A stretch of DNA of 64,000 nt, taken from positions 1-64,000 of the forward strand of contig JAEUKI010000071.1 of the NCBI GenBank assembly GCA_016793325.1, written 5' to 3'. Position 1 is the stretch's first letter. Every line of letters begins with the position of its first letter. The DNA is from Myxococcales bacterium. Its GTDB lineage: Bacteria > Myxococcota_A > Polyangia > Polyangiales > Ga0077539. Below, one piece after another: positions 36,005 through 45,132 of the stretch. The translations under genes and the position numbers were made by a program. The notes under the pieces were generated by a model. The model saw only the letters and a list, made by a program, of their open reading frames with translations, did not search any database and had not been told where the DNA came from.

Positions 36005-36823
36005 ATGGGTTCACCTGATCCAGTGTTGACCGCGTTGAAGGACTTCGGGCTCAACGTGGTTCGCTTGCCGCGAGAGAACCTCGGGCCGTTCACGGTGCTC
36101 GTGCGAGACGGCTCTCGGATGTCGATCACCGGTTCGCTCGCAGAGCTCATGAAGAGCGCTGTTTCGCTCCCTGCGGTGACCGCGAATCAGACCGCCGCGG
36201 GGATCTCGGGGACGAGCACGCGAGAGCTCAGCGTGAAGGTCGGCGTGAGCTTGCTCGGCGGGTGGCTCCAGGCGCTCGGCGGCGGAAAAGTCGGCCTCGA
36301 AGCGCAGTTCAAAAACGCCGCGACCGTGAAGTTCACCTTCGAGCAAGTGCTGCTCGACACGACGAGCGCCATCGGGATCGACAAGTTTCTCGCCAAGTCG
36401 ACGCTCGACCCCGACGCGCGACAGCACATGAAGCTTCTCGAGAGCGACCGGATCTACGTGATCGTGCGCGCGGCGAAGAGCAAGAAGTTCTCGGTCGAGG
36501 CGACGCGGAGCGACGGGCAGTCGGTGGCGTTGGACGTTCCTGTGCTCAAAGACATCGCGGGCGGATCCGTGAGCGTCACCGCGAGCCATTCGTCCTCGAG
36601 CGCGGTGTCGTACGAAGGGAAGAAGCCGCTGTATTTCGGCTTCGAAGCGATCCAGCTCTTCTACGACGGGAGCGTCTATCGCGGGTACGAGCCGCTGGCT
36701 CCGGGCGCGGCCGCGGTGCTGAGCGCGGCGGAGGACGCCGAGTTCGAGCAGCGCGTCCGGCGCGTTCGCTTCTCGTTCGACGCGCCGTTTGTTCCCGTCG
36801 ACGACCTCAACGAAGCGGATTGA
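36005..36823 (+). CDS. Bacterial gasdermin-like pore-forming protein
   Basis: 272 residues; ATG with GGAGGAG four bases upstream. Length and pattern follow bacterial gasdermins: LKDFGLNVVRLPRENLGPF near the start, ITGSLAELM, an ISGTSTRELSVKVGVSLLGG stretch (67-86), LGGGKVGLEAQFKNAATVKF, FEQVLLD, DRIYVIVRAAKSKKFSVEA, SYEGKKPLYFGFEAIQLFYD. In known cases a protease clips a short C-terminal peptide and the N-terminal body assembles into large membrane pores, killing the infected cell. Here the tail after residue about 228 is Ala/Glu-rich and would be the inhibitory piece. There is no Cys at all, so the N-terminal lipidation described for other bacterial gasdermins cannot occur. First gene of an operon with a phosphoesterase and a CHAT protease. 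Confidence 0.75.
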   Translation: MGSPDPVLTALKDFGLNVVRLPRENLGPFTVLVRDGSRMSITGSLAELMKSAVSLPAVTANQTAAGISGTSTRELSVKVGVSLLGGWLQALGGGKVGLEAQFKNAATVKFTFEQVLLDTTSAIGIDKFLAKSTLDPDARQHMKLLESDRIYVIVRAAKSKKFSVEATRSDGQSVALDVPVLKDIAGGSVSVTASHSSSSAVSYEGKKPLYFGFEAIQLFYDGSVYRGYEPLAPGAAAVLSAAEDAEFEQRVRRVRFSFDAPFVPVDDLNEAD

Positions 36824-36844
36824 CGAGACACAGCGGAGCCCTCG

Positions 36845-38422
36845 ATGGACAACTTCGATGAACTTCACACGGTGTCGGATCTTCACCTCGGAGGGCGGGA
36901 GGGCGCCGAGGTGTTCTGCTCGGAGCGCGAGCTCGCGGCGTTGATTCAGTGGGCCGCAAATCGAGCGCGCGGGGGACGTCGCGTGGCGTTCGGCATCCTC
37001 GGCGACATCGTGGACTTCTTGTCCTTCGACGGGTCCGGGTACTTCAATCCGCAGCGCGCCGTCGAGTGGCTCGACGAGGTGGCGACGAAGCGGCCGACGA
37101 AGGTCGTCTTCGAGGCGCTTCGCGAGTTCACCGCGGTTGCTGACGCGACGCTCGTGCTTGTGCTCGGAAATCACGACATCGAGCTCGCTTTGCCAGACGT
37201 CCGGCAGCGCTTGATCGATCACTGCGCGGGCGCGAACGAGCAGCGCGTTCGGGTCGTCTTCGACGGCACTGGCTACGAGTGCCGCGTCGGCGGTGAGCGC
37301 GGCGCGACCGTGCTGTGCCTCCACGGCAACGAGCGCGACAAATGGAACTGCATCGATCACGGCGCGCTCCAGCGCTCGGTTCGCTCGGTGCGCATCGGCG
37401 GTCTGCCCGCGCAAGAGGTCGCGCCCAACGCGGGGACGCGGCTCGTGATCGACGCGCTCAACAAGGCCAAGCGCCAGATCCCGTTCATCGATCTCTTGCA
37501 GCCCGAGCAAGAGGTCGCGCTTCGCGTGGTGCTCGCGTTGTCCGAACAAGAGCGGGGCGTCGGGCTCGCGAGCGCGCTCGGGCCCGCGGCGAAGATCTGG
37601 TCGCAGCTCCGCGAGGACGAGTCGAGGCTCGCGCGCGGAACCCTCGGCCTCGAGCCCACCGACGACCCGCTCGCCGCCCTGGAGGTCGAGTCCGACGCCA
37701 CCAGCGACTTGGGCAGCGCCGACGCCCGCGCGGCGTACGTGTCCGACCTTTTCGACAAGACCGAGATGCGCTTCGAGAACAGCGCCGATCCGCTCGATCC
37801 CAAGACGATCGGCTCCAACGGTTCGCTCGGGCTGCTCGACGACGCGGTGCGGTGGTTCACGCGAGGCTCGCTTCCCGAGACGCTCCGGCGCGCGATCGGC
37901 GTGGATGACGACGGCTCGGACAAGCCCGCCAACAACGTCCTCGTCGGCTCGGCGGACGCGTCGGTCGAGGCGATTCGAAGCTGGGTTCGCAAGGACCGAG
38001 ACGTCGTGATCGCGGGGCACACGCACGTCGCGAAGTTCATCGAGACCAAGCGCGCTGGTAGTGTTTCTTCGGTGTTTATGAATTCTGGGACGTGGATTCG
38101 AGTGATCCGGCTGCGGCCTGCGTGGCTCGACGAGCCCACGTTTTCGAGCGAGCTCATGCCGGGGTTGCTCCGTCGCACGATGCGCGAGCTCGACGCGGCG
38201 ACGGTCGCGGGATCGCCGCTCGTGTCGCACGATCGCACCGTCGCGAGCGTCGAGCCGACGGAGAACGGCGCGGTGGTCGCGAGGCTTCGATTCGTCGCGA
38301 CGCTCGCGGCTGCAGACGGCGCAAACGCTGCTCCGCCGGCGGCGCTCGATACACGTCAGCTCTTTCGCCCGACGCTCGAGCGCTCGTGCGAAGTGGTCTC
38401 TGCGCCCACGGGAGGACGATGA
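36845..38422 (+). CDS. Calcineurin-like metallophosphoesterase
   Basis: 525 residues, 21 bp after the gasdermin-like gene. All metal-ligand motifs are present: DLHLGG (Asp12, His14), GDIVD (Asp54), GNHD (109-111), LHGNE (His160) and GHTH (391-394). A large insertion (about 175-380) separates the last two. The C-terminal about 110 residues are extra. Such enzymes hydrolyse phosphodiesters or phosphomonoesters with two metal ions. Calcineurin-like proteins are described next to CHAT proteases in predicted conflict systems, where they may sense or degrade a nucleotide or nucleic acid. Its stop overlaps the CHAT start (ATGA). Confidence 0.85.
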   Translation: MDNFDELHTVSDLHLGGREGAEVFCSERELAALIQWAANRARGGRRVAFGILGDIVDFLSFDGSGYFNPQRAVEWLDEVATKRPTKVVFEALREFTAVADATLVLVLGNHDIELALPDVRQRLIDHCAGANEQRVRVVFDGTGYECRVGGERGATVLCLHGNERDKWNCIDHGALQRSVRSVRIGGLPAQEVAPNAGTRLVIDALNKAKRQIPFIDLLQPEQEVALRVVLALSEQERGVGLASALGPAAKIWSQLREDESRLARGTLGLEPTDDPLAALEVESDATSDLGSADARAAYVSDLFDKTEMRFENSADPLDPKTIGSNGSLGLLDDAVRWFTRGSLPETLRRAIGVDDDGSDKPANNVLVGSADASVEAIRSWVRKDRDVVIAGHTHVAKFIETKRAGSVSSVFMNSGTWIRVIRLRPAWLDEPTFSSELMPGLLRRTMRELDAATVAGSPLVSHDRTVASVEPTENGAVVARLRFVATLAAADGANAAPPAALDTRQLFRPTLERSCEVVSAPTGGR

Positions 38423-40446
38423 GCATGGACACGATCTCTCTCGAAATCGTGCGGCAAGGACCGCCGAACAATCAGCTCTTGTCGCCGCTCGTCCCGTACA
38501 TCGCGCTCGCTGGAAATCGCCCCGCCGAGACGATCTTCGTCCCCACGGAGCACGCGGACATGCTGGCGAAGCTGCGTCGCCTTCGGTACCCGATTGGCGC
38601 TGAGATTTCTCCGATCGATGACGCCGCGCTCCGCGACGTCGCGCGCGTCGCGACCACCTTGTTCGAGTCGGTGCGGGGGCTCGGTCAAGCCGTCGCAGAG
38701 TCTCGCGGACCCAACGCCCGGAGCGAGACCCTTCACCTTCGGCTCGTGTTGTCGGCGCAAGAGCTCGCGATGATCCCGTTCGAGCTCGCGCAGGGGCCGA
38801 CGGCCCTCGGCGGTTCGACGGAGCTCTCTGCGCTTCAGCCGCCGCCCGTCGTGATCACGCGCGAGTCCCGCCGCGTCGCCCATCGCCGCTATCGCTCGCC
38901 GACGACGCCGAAGATCTTGTTCGTCTTCGCCAACCCGCGCGACGGACGCCCGGTCGACAAGGGATTCGCGTCGGTGGTCGAGATGACCCTGCTCGCGCTT
39001 CGCCAAGCGGTCGACGATCGCGTGCCGAAGACGCCTCACAAATCGCCGGCCGAAGCGCAGAAGCAGCGGGCCGCCAACGTGCGCCAGTTCATCGACGTGC
39101 TGGCTGCGGCCTCGATCGAGGACGTTCGCGCGGCGATGGAGAGCGAAGCGTACACGCACGTGCACATCCTCGCGCACGGAGGGCTCGGCGCGGAGTTTGG
39201 CGGCAAGCCCGTGATCGCGCTGTGCGACCACTTTCGTCGCGACGAACCATCGCTGGTCACGGGCGACGCGCTCGCGGCGGCGCTGACCGTCGAGCGCCGC
39301 GGGGCCGGAGGCGCTCGCAGCGCACCGGAGGTCGTCACGCTCGCTGTGTGCCACGGCGGGGCCAATCGCGACGTGCTCTACGAAGGCGCGTCGATCGCGC
39401 ACACGCTGCATTCGTCCGGGATTCCTGTGGTCCTCGGGTCGCACTACGAGCTCACGTACGAAGGCGCGGTGCACGTCGTACGCGAGTTCTACGAGCGATT
39501 GCTCGGCGACGAAGACCCGCGAACGGCTCTCGAGTCCACGCGACGTAGGCTCTTCTTGCGGCTGCAGCAGCGCACGTCGGATTGGGGAGCGCTGGTGCTG
39601 TACGCGTCGCTCGCCGCAGAGGCGAGCGGCGTCGACAACGTCGAGCTCGCGATACGCCGCACGAAGCGCGCGATCGCCAACGTCGATCCCAACTTTTGGG
39701 GCGGCGCATGGGTGAAGCGCGCCGATCGCCCATCGCTCTTGGGAGCGCTGTCGGGCCAGCAGCTCTCCGACGAGATCGCTGAGCTCGAGCGCGTCGCCGT
39801 CCGCAACGAACACGCGACGATGTTTCTCGCGAACGCCCACAAGCACTGCGCCAACTTCGTCGCCGGAAAGACGCCCGCTTCTGCTAGCGAATCGAGCACC
39901 CAACCGCGACTCGTGATCGACCACCTCGCGAAGTCACGGTCTGCGTATCTGCGATTGCTCGAGCAGTTCAACGTCGCCGAGCCGTGGGTCGCGACGCAGA
40001 TCGCGCTGCTCTCTGCGATCCTCCTTCGCGCCGAGCGCTCGTCTGTTGGTGAAGACACGGCGAAGCGCGACCTCTTGTACGCGGAGGCTGCGGTGACGCG
40101 GCTCGCGGACCCAGCGACCCTCTCGAGTCCCACGTACAAGAATCAGTTTCGAGCGCTGTGCGAGCGGCTGCAGTTGGCGCTCGCGCAGCTCGACGTCACG
40201 AACGACTCGTACGCAGCGAAGCAGGCAGTGAATCGTTGCCGGAGCGATTGTGACCGCGCGTTGCAGCTCATGCAGCAGCACCCCGAGGTCGAGGACGACG
40301 GGCTCGCGTTCTTCAATTTGCGTGAGTTCGATCGACTCGCGAACCCGGGTTGGCTCGGCAAGGCTGCGTCAGGCCTCGCGGAAGAGATCGTCACGCGCTG
40401 GACGAAGGCGGGCGTGTCCGATCGCTTTCGCTGGCGCGGGTACTGA
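38419..40446 (+). CDS. CHAT-domain protease of the gasdermin operon
   Basis: 675 residues; ATG 38419 overlaps the previous stop, GGAGGA is seven bases upstream. The caspase-like CHAT domain (about 100-400) has the dyad His253 in HVHILAHGG and Cys311 in VTLAVCHGG, followed by IAHTLHSSGIPVVLGSHYELT, a hallmark of the fold. The C-terminal about 270 residues are helical and repeat-like, probably a partner or sensor region. In the known pairs such a protease cleaves the adjacent gasdermin. Soluble. Together with the phosphoesterase it forms a three-gene, tightly coupled operon (21-bp gap, 4-bp overlap). Confidence 0.85.
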   Translation: MSMDTISLEIVRQGPPNNQLLSPLVPYIALAGNRPAETIFVPTEHADMLAKLRRLRYPIGAEISPIDDAALRDVARVATTLFESVRGLGQAVAESRGPNARSETLHLRLVLSAQELAMIPFELAQGPTALGGSTELSALQPPPVVITRESRRVAHRRYRSPTTPKILFVFANPRDGRPVDKGFASVVEMTLLALRQAVDDRVPKTPHKSPAEAQKQRAANVRQFIDVLAAASIEDVRAAMESEAYTHVHILAHGGLGAEFGGKPVIALCDHFRRDEPSLVTGDALAAALTVERRGAGGARSAPEVVTLAVCHGGANRDVLYEGASIAHTLHSSGIPVVLGSHYELTYEGAVHVVREFYERLLGDEDPRTALESTRRRLFLRLQQRTSDWGALVLYASLAAEASGVDNVELAIRRTKRAIANVDPNFWGGAWVKRADRPSLLGALSGQQLSDEIAELERVAVRNEHATMFLANAHKHCANFVAGKTPASASESSTQPRLVIDHLAKSRSAYLRLLEQFNVAEPWVATQIALLSAILLRAERSSVGEDTAKRDLLYAEAAVTRLADPATLSSPTYKNQFRALCERLQLALAQLDVTNDSYAAKQAVNRCRSDCDRALQLMQQHPEVEDDGLAFFNLREFDRLANPGWLGKAASGLAEEIVTRWTKAGVSDRFRWRGY

Positions 40447-40906
40447 TCGAGAGGGCGACTCGGGGTGGACGGGAGCCTCAGGGGCCCGGCAACAGCGCAC
40501 CTGTGTGGAGAGAGCCGGGAGCCAAGGACTCAGCAATGGTCTCTTCTTGATTTGGCCGCATTGTCAACGCGACGGGCTTGACCGCGGTATGGATTCGGAG
40601 CTCCACGATCCAGAATGCAATCTGAGCAAACTGACACGGTGAGTTCTCGCCGATGGGCCATCGATGAATTCGGGCACGGGAATTTCGGCCATCGTTCTCG
40701 TACTGCTCGATTGGTCGCCATCGGCGCTCGAGCTCTCGAGCAGCCGGAAGGCACACTGACTCGTGTTTTCGCTGCGGACCCCTTGGCTCCCGGCCACCGG
40801 CAATGCGAAATTCGTCAGCGAATCTGCCGGACGTACGAATCGAACACCAACGCTCCTTCGGGACACGCTGGCAACGCACGAACCGCAATCACACCCGGGA
40901 GGACTG
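40447..40906. other. 460-bp gap with repeat and a 14-bp inverted pair
   Basis: Holds the 57-bp direct repeat (40472-40528). Also here is a perfect inverted pair, GCCGGGAGCCAAGG (40514-40527) and CCTTGGCTCCCGGC (40781-40794), about 280 bp apart end to end; the same sequence forms the outer tip of the IS1182-type inverted repeats at 55249. It may be a deleted or non-autonomous relative of that element. No convincing gene; minus-strand frames here are Ser/Arg-rich shadows or remnants. Confidence 0.45.
40472..40528 (+). repeat. 57-bp repeat, copy 1
   Basis: Begins 25 bp after the CHAT stop. Matches 55210-55266 at 52 of 57 positions by my alignment. Internally it can fold: CCCGGC (40486-40491) with GCCGGG (40514-40519) around a 22-base loop, so it may work as a terminator as well as a repeat. 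Both copies are just 3' of the last gene of a conflict-type cluster. Confidence 0.75.
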
Positions 40907-43345
40907 CTACTGTTGGAAACCGCGCATCGCGGAGAACACTTCGGACGAGAGCGTGAAAGAGAAGTACGGGTTCGCGACCACCGTCCCCTGATGCACGCTG
41001 GAGAGTTCGATTCCGTTGAGCGGGTCACCAAGCAGAAATCCCTGTCGAAGTCGTTGTTGCTGAGCGATCTGAATCCCGGCACCGAAAGAGAAGAAGTTGG
41101 TTGGACTCCAAGTGGCTCCGAGAAACAGCGTCTCGAAGATCTTGCTTGTCGTGCTGAAACCGATAGAAGGCGCTGGGATAAGCCACCACCAACGGATCCC
41201 CTGAAATCGATTTCCGGATTGGCATTCTCGGTGGACCGGTGTGACCCTCGGGTTGACACCGCAAAGGTCGAACGAAGCCATGACGATGGGATGCACGATG
41301 CTGGCGTAGTCTGTGGTCGCGCCAATCACGACGTCGCCGGCGTTGTTGCGGCTCGCCGTGAACGTCTGAGAAGGGGAGGTCGTAACGGCGACACCTGCGC
41401 GAACGAAGAAGCGCTCGATGGATTCAACGGTCTCTGTTCGCGTAACGATGTCTTCTCGAGGGACGATGCGTAGCGTGCCGTCATTGAACTCGAGCAACCG
41501 CTGTGTACGCTTGATCGAAATCGAGACGAGGCGATTTTCGCCAAACGACCCTAGGTCGAATACGCGCTGCGATTGGCGGAGCGAGCGACTGAACTGCGTG
41601 AGGTACTCGCCAGCGCGTGTCGATAGGGCGATCTCTTGCTGAAGCGCCTGCAGAATACTGTTCGGGATCACGCCATCTGCCGCAATCTCCGCTCGCGCGT
41701 CGCCCGCGCCGGCGTCTGCGAGGGATGCCCTCGGAATCGGGAGATAGTACACGCCTCCTCCGGCAACGCGTACATCGCCCGGCAGGATCGATGCCAGATC
41801 AGCCTCGAGGCCGCAGGCACTGTTCTGGCAGTCTACCTCGGCAACGCTGCGAGGAAAGAGCAGCGAGCGCAGTGTGACGTCCAGTTCGGACAGCGTATCG
41901 GGTACTACTGGATGGGACAGGCGATCGAGAGCCTCGTACACTGCGAGCAATCGACGGTCTCGAAGATATGTGGCCGCCCACAACACCTTTCCTGAGTAGT
42001 CGTGGATCGTCCTCGACAACACGACGTACACGACAGGAAGCAGTCGATCTCTGTAGGCGAGTGCGTTGGAGATAATCGCGCGAAGGGATGCTGCTCGCCT
42101 CCGCTCGCCATCCGCTCTCAACCATTCTCCGGCTGCGCGCGTGTACCGTTGGTCCGCGTCGCGGGCGGCGCTCGAACGTGCCTGATCGAGTCTCAATCGA
42201 GCAAGTTCCACTGCGTTCTGTGCGTCCCGGAAGAGGGGAATACGCGTCCCGGCTGTCGCGCTCTCGGCTACGTAGCGCAGTTGTTCGTTTGTCTGACTCT
42301 GCGCATGCTCGAGTTGCCGAATAAGTAGCGGTGTATCGGAATGACTAAAACGAACGTCCACCATTGACTGAGATTCAAGCGGGACCGCTTGTTCAGGTTG
42401 TCTTTGGTTTCCGGGATATGCCTGAGCGGCTGTTCTCGGGGTGTCTGTGGAAACAGCGCGAAGGTGGTAAAGTTCACTGAGCAATGCGGCGATCACCCGT
42501 GAGTTTTCCCGTAGCTGAGCCTCAAGGTCTTCGTGGGTTGTGATGTTGTCTGGTTGTGTCCGGCTTGACGCCTGACGCCGGTTTGTTGCCTCACGCCGAG
42601 TGGTGCGGCCGGCTACTGACCCCTGGACGAGTTGATAAAGCGCTAGTGCGTTTGCCGACAGGATTCGCTGAATCTCCGTTCGTGTTGGGGCGGCGAGGAA
42701 GTGAGTGAACGACTCCGATGGCGTTACCGAGAGACTCGGACCAGAGGTTGTGTTTTCAATCGCAGTCGTGGCGACGGACACAGCATAGTTCGACCGCAAG
42801 TCCTCGTCGTCGATGCATATCACAATGTGCTGTGACGGAATCGGATGGTTTTCTCTGACGATCCCTCGGCTGCGGTAGTCTCCATGAAACCAGCGGCCGG
42901 TCTTTGCGTCATGGCGAATCACGAAGTACCGTCGATCCCCATAGTAGCCTGCACACCGCGGTGACACATCGTCACGGTCGGCTGCGTTTCGTGGGCCAGG
43001 GGGATCTTCGTGTTCTATGGCATCTTGACTTGCTGTGGCTGCGTCATTGACCGGAGGCCGATGCGGCCAGATCGGCCAACTGCCGGCCTCGGTAGCATCT
43101 CCGATCGGTGGGGCGAGGTCCGCCCCAGAGAAGAGAAATGGAGCGATAAACTGGCGGTAGTCCGGGTTGCTCTCTGTCGGCAACGCGCGTGGGTTGTGGC
43201 TCTGCGCATCTGCGTCGACGCTGGCGTCGAATGAAGCAGTATCGCCAACACTCTGAGCTTGGGCTCGAGCGGAGTTGGAAGTGAGCTGGAGGGCAGCAAA
43301 CAAGATCGTACTGCCAACGGCTTTGCGGCGTAGGCGCTCGTTCAT
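40907..43345 (-). CDS. Large exported protein with possible C-terminal beta-barrel
   Basis: 812 residues from ATG 43345; the start overlaps the lipoprotein stop (ATGA). A signal peptide (NERLRRKAVGSTILFAALQLTSNSARAQA) is cut after ARA. An Asp/Ala/Pro-rich stretch leads to a long helical middle (about 230-560) with coiled-coil character (RDADQRYTRAAGEWLRADGE). The last about 170 residues alternate hydrophobic and polar residues and end ANPYFSFTLSSEVFSAMRGFQQ, outer-membrane-strand-like. Base composition is visibly lower in G+C than neighbours, suggesting recent acquisition. Function unknown. Last gene of an operon with a lipoprotein and an M8 peptidase. Confidence 0.75.
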   Translation of the reverse strand: MNERLRRKAVGSTILFAALQLTSNSARAQAQSVGDTASFDASVDADAQSHNPRALPTESNPDYRQFIAPFLFSGADLAPPIGDATEAGSWPIWPHRPPVNDAATASQDAIEHEDPPGPRNAADRDDVSPRCAGYYGDRRYFVIRHDAKTGRWFHGDYRSRGIVRENHPIPSQHIVICIDDEDLRSNYAVSVATTAIENTTSGPSLSVTPSESFTHFLAAPTRTEIQRILSANALALYQLVQGSVAGRTTRREATNRRQASSRTQPDNITTHEDLEAQLRENSRVIAALLSELYHLRAVSTDTPRTAAQAYPGNQRQPEQAVPLESQSMVDVRFSHSDTPLLIRQLEHAQSQTNEQLRYVAESATAGTRIPLFRDAQNAVELARLRLDQARSSAARDADQRYTRAAGEWLRADGERRRAASLRAIISNALAYRDRLLPVVYVVLSRTIHDYSGKVLWAATYLRDRRLLAVYEALDRLSHPVVPDTLSELDVTLRSLLFPRSVAEVDCQNSACGLEADLASILPGDVRVAGGGVYYLPIPRASLADAGAGDARAEIAADGVIPNSILQALQQEIALSTRAGEYLTQFSRSLRQSQRVFDLGSFGENRLVSISIKRTQRLLEFNDGTLRIVPREDIVTRTETVESIERFFVRAGVAVTTSPSQTFTASRNNAGDVVIGATTDYASIVHPIVMASFDLCGVNPRVTPVHRECQSGNRFQGIRWWWLIPAPSIGFSTTSKIFETLFLGATWSPTNFFSFGAGIQIAQQQRLRQGFLLGDPLNGIELSSVHQGTVVANPYFSFTLSSEVFSAMRGFQQ

Positions 43346-43953
43346 TCGATGTCTCCGTCTGGTTGCGAGGTGCTGTCGGTGCTCGCGTCGTTGTGTCCGG
43401 AGTCGACTTGCATGCTGGCGTCTGTTGCGCCTCCCCCATCGCCTGAGTCAGTGATTGTGCTGCTGGTTACGTCGGGGAGTGGGAGGAGCGCGTTCACGCA
43501 GCTCGAGGCATCTGCGTCGATGAATCGAAGCTGGATCCTCGCGGTTGCGAGAGGGCCCAGACCCGGTTGGCTCTGTGGAGCGCACGGCGTGGAATCGCCT
43601 GGGTGCGCGTAGAGCCGCGCGATGACCTCGCCCGTTCCAACGGAGGCACCAGTCACCGAGAACCAATCATCGGCGCGAACATGCCGCGCGATCGTTCGCT
43701 CTGTGGCGCACTCAGTGGGCGATGCTGCGGTGCTGCCGCCAGCGAAGCAGGCGACTCCGACCACTGTGAGCTCTGCACATTGTCCTTGCTCGCTGCCCTC
43801 TCGCTCGAGCCGTATCGTGACGACCTGATTGGTGCAGAACTCGCGGTTGGACGCCGTCAGGCGAAACGCCGCTGGACGTTGTTGGTTTGGGTCTGTGCAT
43901 CCCGCGAGTGCAAGAAGTGCTGCGGTGCCCAAGATGCGAATCCGCTGTCGCAT
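43342..43953 (-). CDS. Lipoprotein, middle gene of the low-GC operon
   Basis: 203 residues; ATG 43953 gives RQRIRILGTAALLALAGC, a clear lipobox. The mature part is beta-rich (FRLTASNREFCTNQVVTIRL) with at least seven Cys in the first about 150 residues, and ends in an Asp/Ser/Thr-rich tail (DSGHNDASTDSTSQPDGDIE). It overlaps the downstream 812-residue gene by four bases and follows the M8 peptidase by 82 bp, so the three are co-transcribed. Family not recognised. Confidence 0.7.
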   Translation of the reverse strand: MRQRIRILGTAALLALAGCTDPNQQRPAAFRLTASNREFCTNQVVTIRLEREGSEQGQCAELTVVGVACFAGGSTAASPTECATERTIARHVRADDWFSVTGASVGTGEVIARLYAHPGDSTPCAPQSQPGLGPLATARIQLRFIDADASSCVNALLPLPDVTSSTITDSGDGGGATDASMQVDSGHNDASTDSTSQPDGDIE

Positions 43954-44035
43954 GATTGAGATCGATTCGTGCTGGAGTCTCGGTTGTCGTACGTCCGCCG
44001 CTCGGTCGTCGGGATAGTCGAGATTTGATTGCCAC

Positions 44036-44926
44036 CTACGGCTTCGGAACAATCTCCTCAGCGATCTCGCTAGGCACGATCGCCGTGAGGTCGATGGTTT
44101 GCAGGTCCAGCTCGCGCGAGAACAGCACGGTCTCGGTTTCGGCGAGCAGTTGGTCCAGCGGGCGCTCGCTGTCGAGGGACTCGACGACGGTGTTGCCCAG
44201 TAGCCCCATCACGTCGATGGTGACGGGCAGCACACGCTCGTTGCGATTCTTGTAGCCTGTCATCAGCTCGTTCGTGAAGTGAGTCTCGGACCAGTGCGAG
44301 TAGATCGTGCCCGAGCCTCCTCCGGTCTCGACGATCATGTTCGAGAGCGCTGGTATACGAGCGATGGCGTCTTTCTTGAACTTGCCGGTGTTGGTGTCGA
44401 ACAGCGTCATCCAGTCGTCCCATCCGAAGCCAAGCGAGTGCCCGATTTCGTGTGCGATCGTTCCGGCAGTTTCGAAGTTCGTGTAACCGACGAGAAACTT
44501 CGTGTTGAACTCTACTCGCCCGTAACGAACTCCATTATTGACAACAGGCTTGTACGCCCGCGCGATTGTTGAGCTGTTCGCGTAAAACGTCGAAAGCTGA
44601 ATCACGATCGACTGCTTCGGCTGCACGAACTTGTTCCAGAAATTGCAGGCCGTCTTCGCGGCGAGCTTCAGCTTGTCGTAGAGGTCCTTTTCAACGTAGT
44701 ACGTGATCAGATTGTTGTTGGAATCGTCGACGATTTCGCTGAGCGCGTCGCGCGCCACGTAGCCTTCGCGCCCATCTTCTGTCCGTACCAGCTCGTGTGC
44801 TCCAATCGCACTTCCGCGGAGTTCGCAGTGTGTCCCTTGCGCGATGACTCCATCGGGCGGAGAGCCCTGCGTCGGGCCGACTCGATAGTACTCTGCGTTG
44901 CGGGTCAATCGATGAGTGAGGGGCAT
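44036..44926 (-). CDS. Leishmanolysin-like (M8) zinc metallopeptidase
   Basis: 296 residues from ATG 44926. Residues about 25-65 look like a bacterial SH3-like module (LRGSAIGAHELVRTEDGREG). The peptidase domain has the metzincin motif HEIGHSLGFGWDDW (His159, Glu160, His163), then the M8-specific later region: SHWSETHF with the third ligand His211, directly followed by NELMTGYKNRNERVLPVTID, which matches leishmanolysin-type enzymes. No signal peptide is evident, unusual for M8. It may be exported by another route or released on lysis. First gene of the operon. Confidence 0.8.
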   Translation of the reverse strand: MPLTHRLTRNAEYYRVGPTQGSPPDGVIAQGTHCELRGSAIGAHELVRTEDGREGYVARDALSEIVDDSNNNLITYYVEKDLYDKLKLAAKTACNFWNKFVQPKQSIVIQLSTFYANSSTIARAYKPVVNNGVRYGRVEFNTKFLVGYTNFETAGTIAHEIGHSLGFGWDDWMTLFDTNTGKFKKDAIARIPALSNMIVETGGGSGTIYSHWSETHFTNELMTGYKNRNERVLPVTIDVMGLLGNTVVESLDSERPLDQLLAETETVLFSRELDLQTIDLTAIVPSEIAEEIVPKP

Positions 44927-45132
44927 TGTCGAGTTCTTTCGGTTCGGGTGAGTTCCGTGCGCCCTTGATCCGTAGGCCTGACGCTGCGCGCTGTCGCTGA
45001 CCGCTTTCCGTCAGTCCCAGCCGAGCCGTGCTCCACTTGCGCGCCTGCTCCCGCTTGTTCAGAAATGCCCCGTCATGCCCTCCGTCTACCCATTTTCCTG
45101 TATCTTCCCCTTTGGAGGTACCCGTCGAGCCC

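Noticed and set aside
36011-38230. A 739-codon open frame antisense to the gasdermin and phosphoesterase genes
   Set aside because: Its protein is Arg/His/Leu-rich shadow sequence typical of antisense frames in GC-rich DNA; both sense genes have strong ribosome binding sites and conserved motifs.
40478-41325. Minus-strand frames in and beside the gap after the first CHAT gene
   Set aside because: Ser/Arg/Pro-rich without domain features; they cross the repeats and the end of the 812-residue gene.
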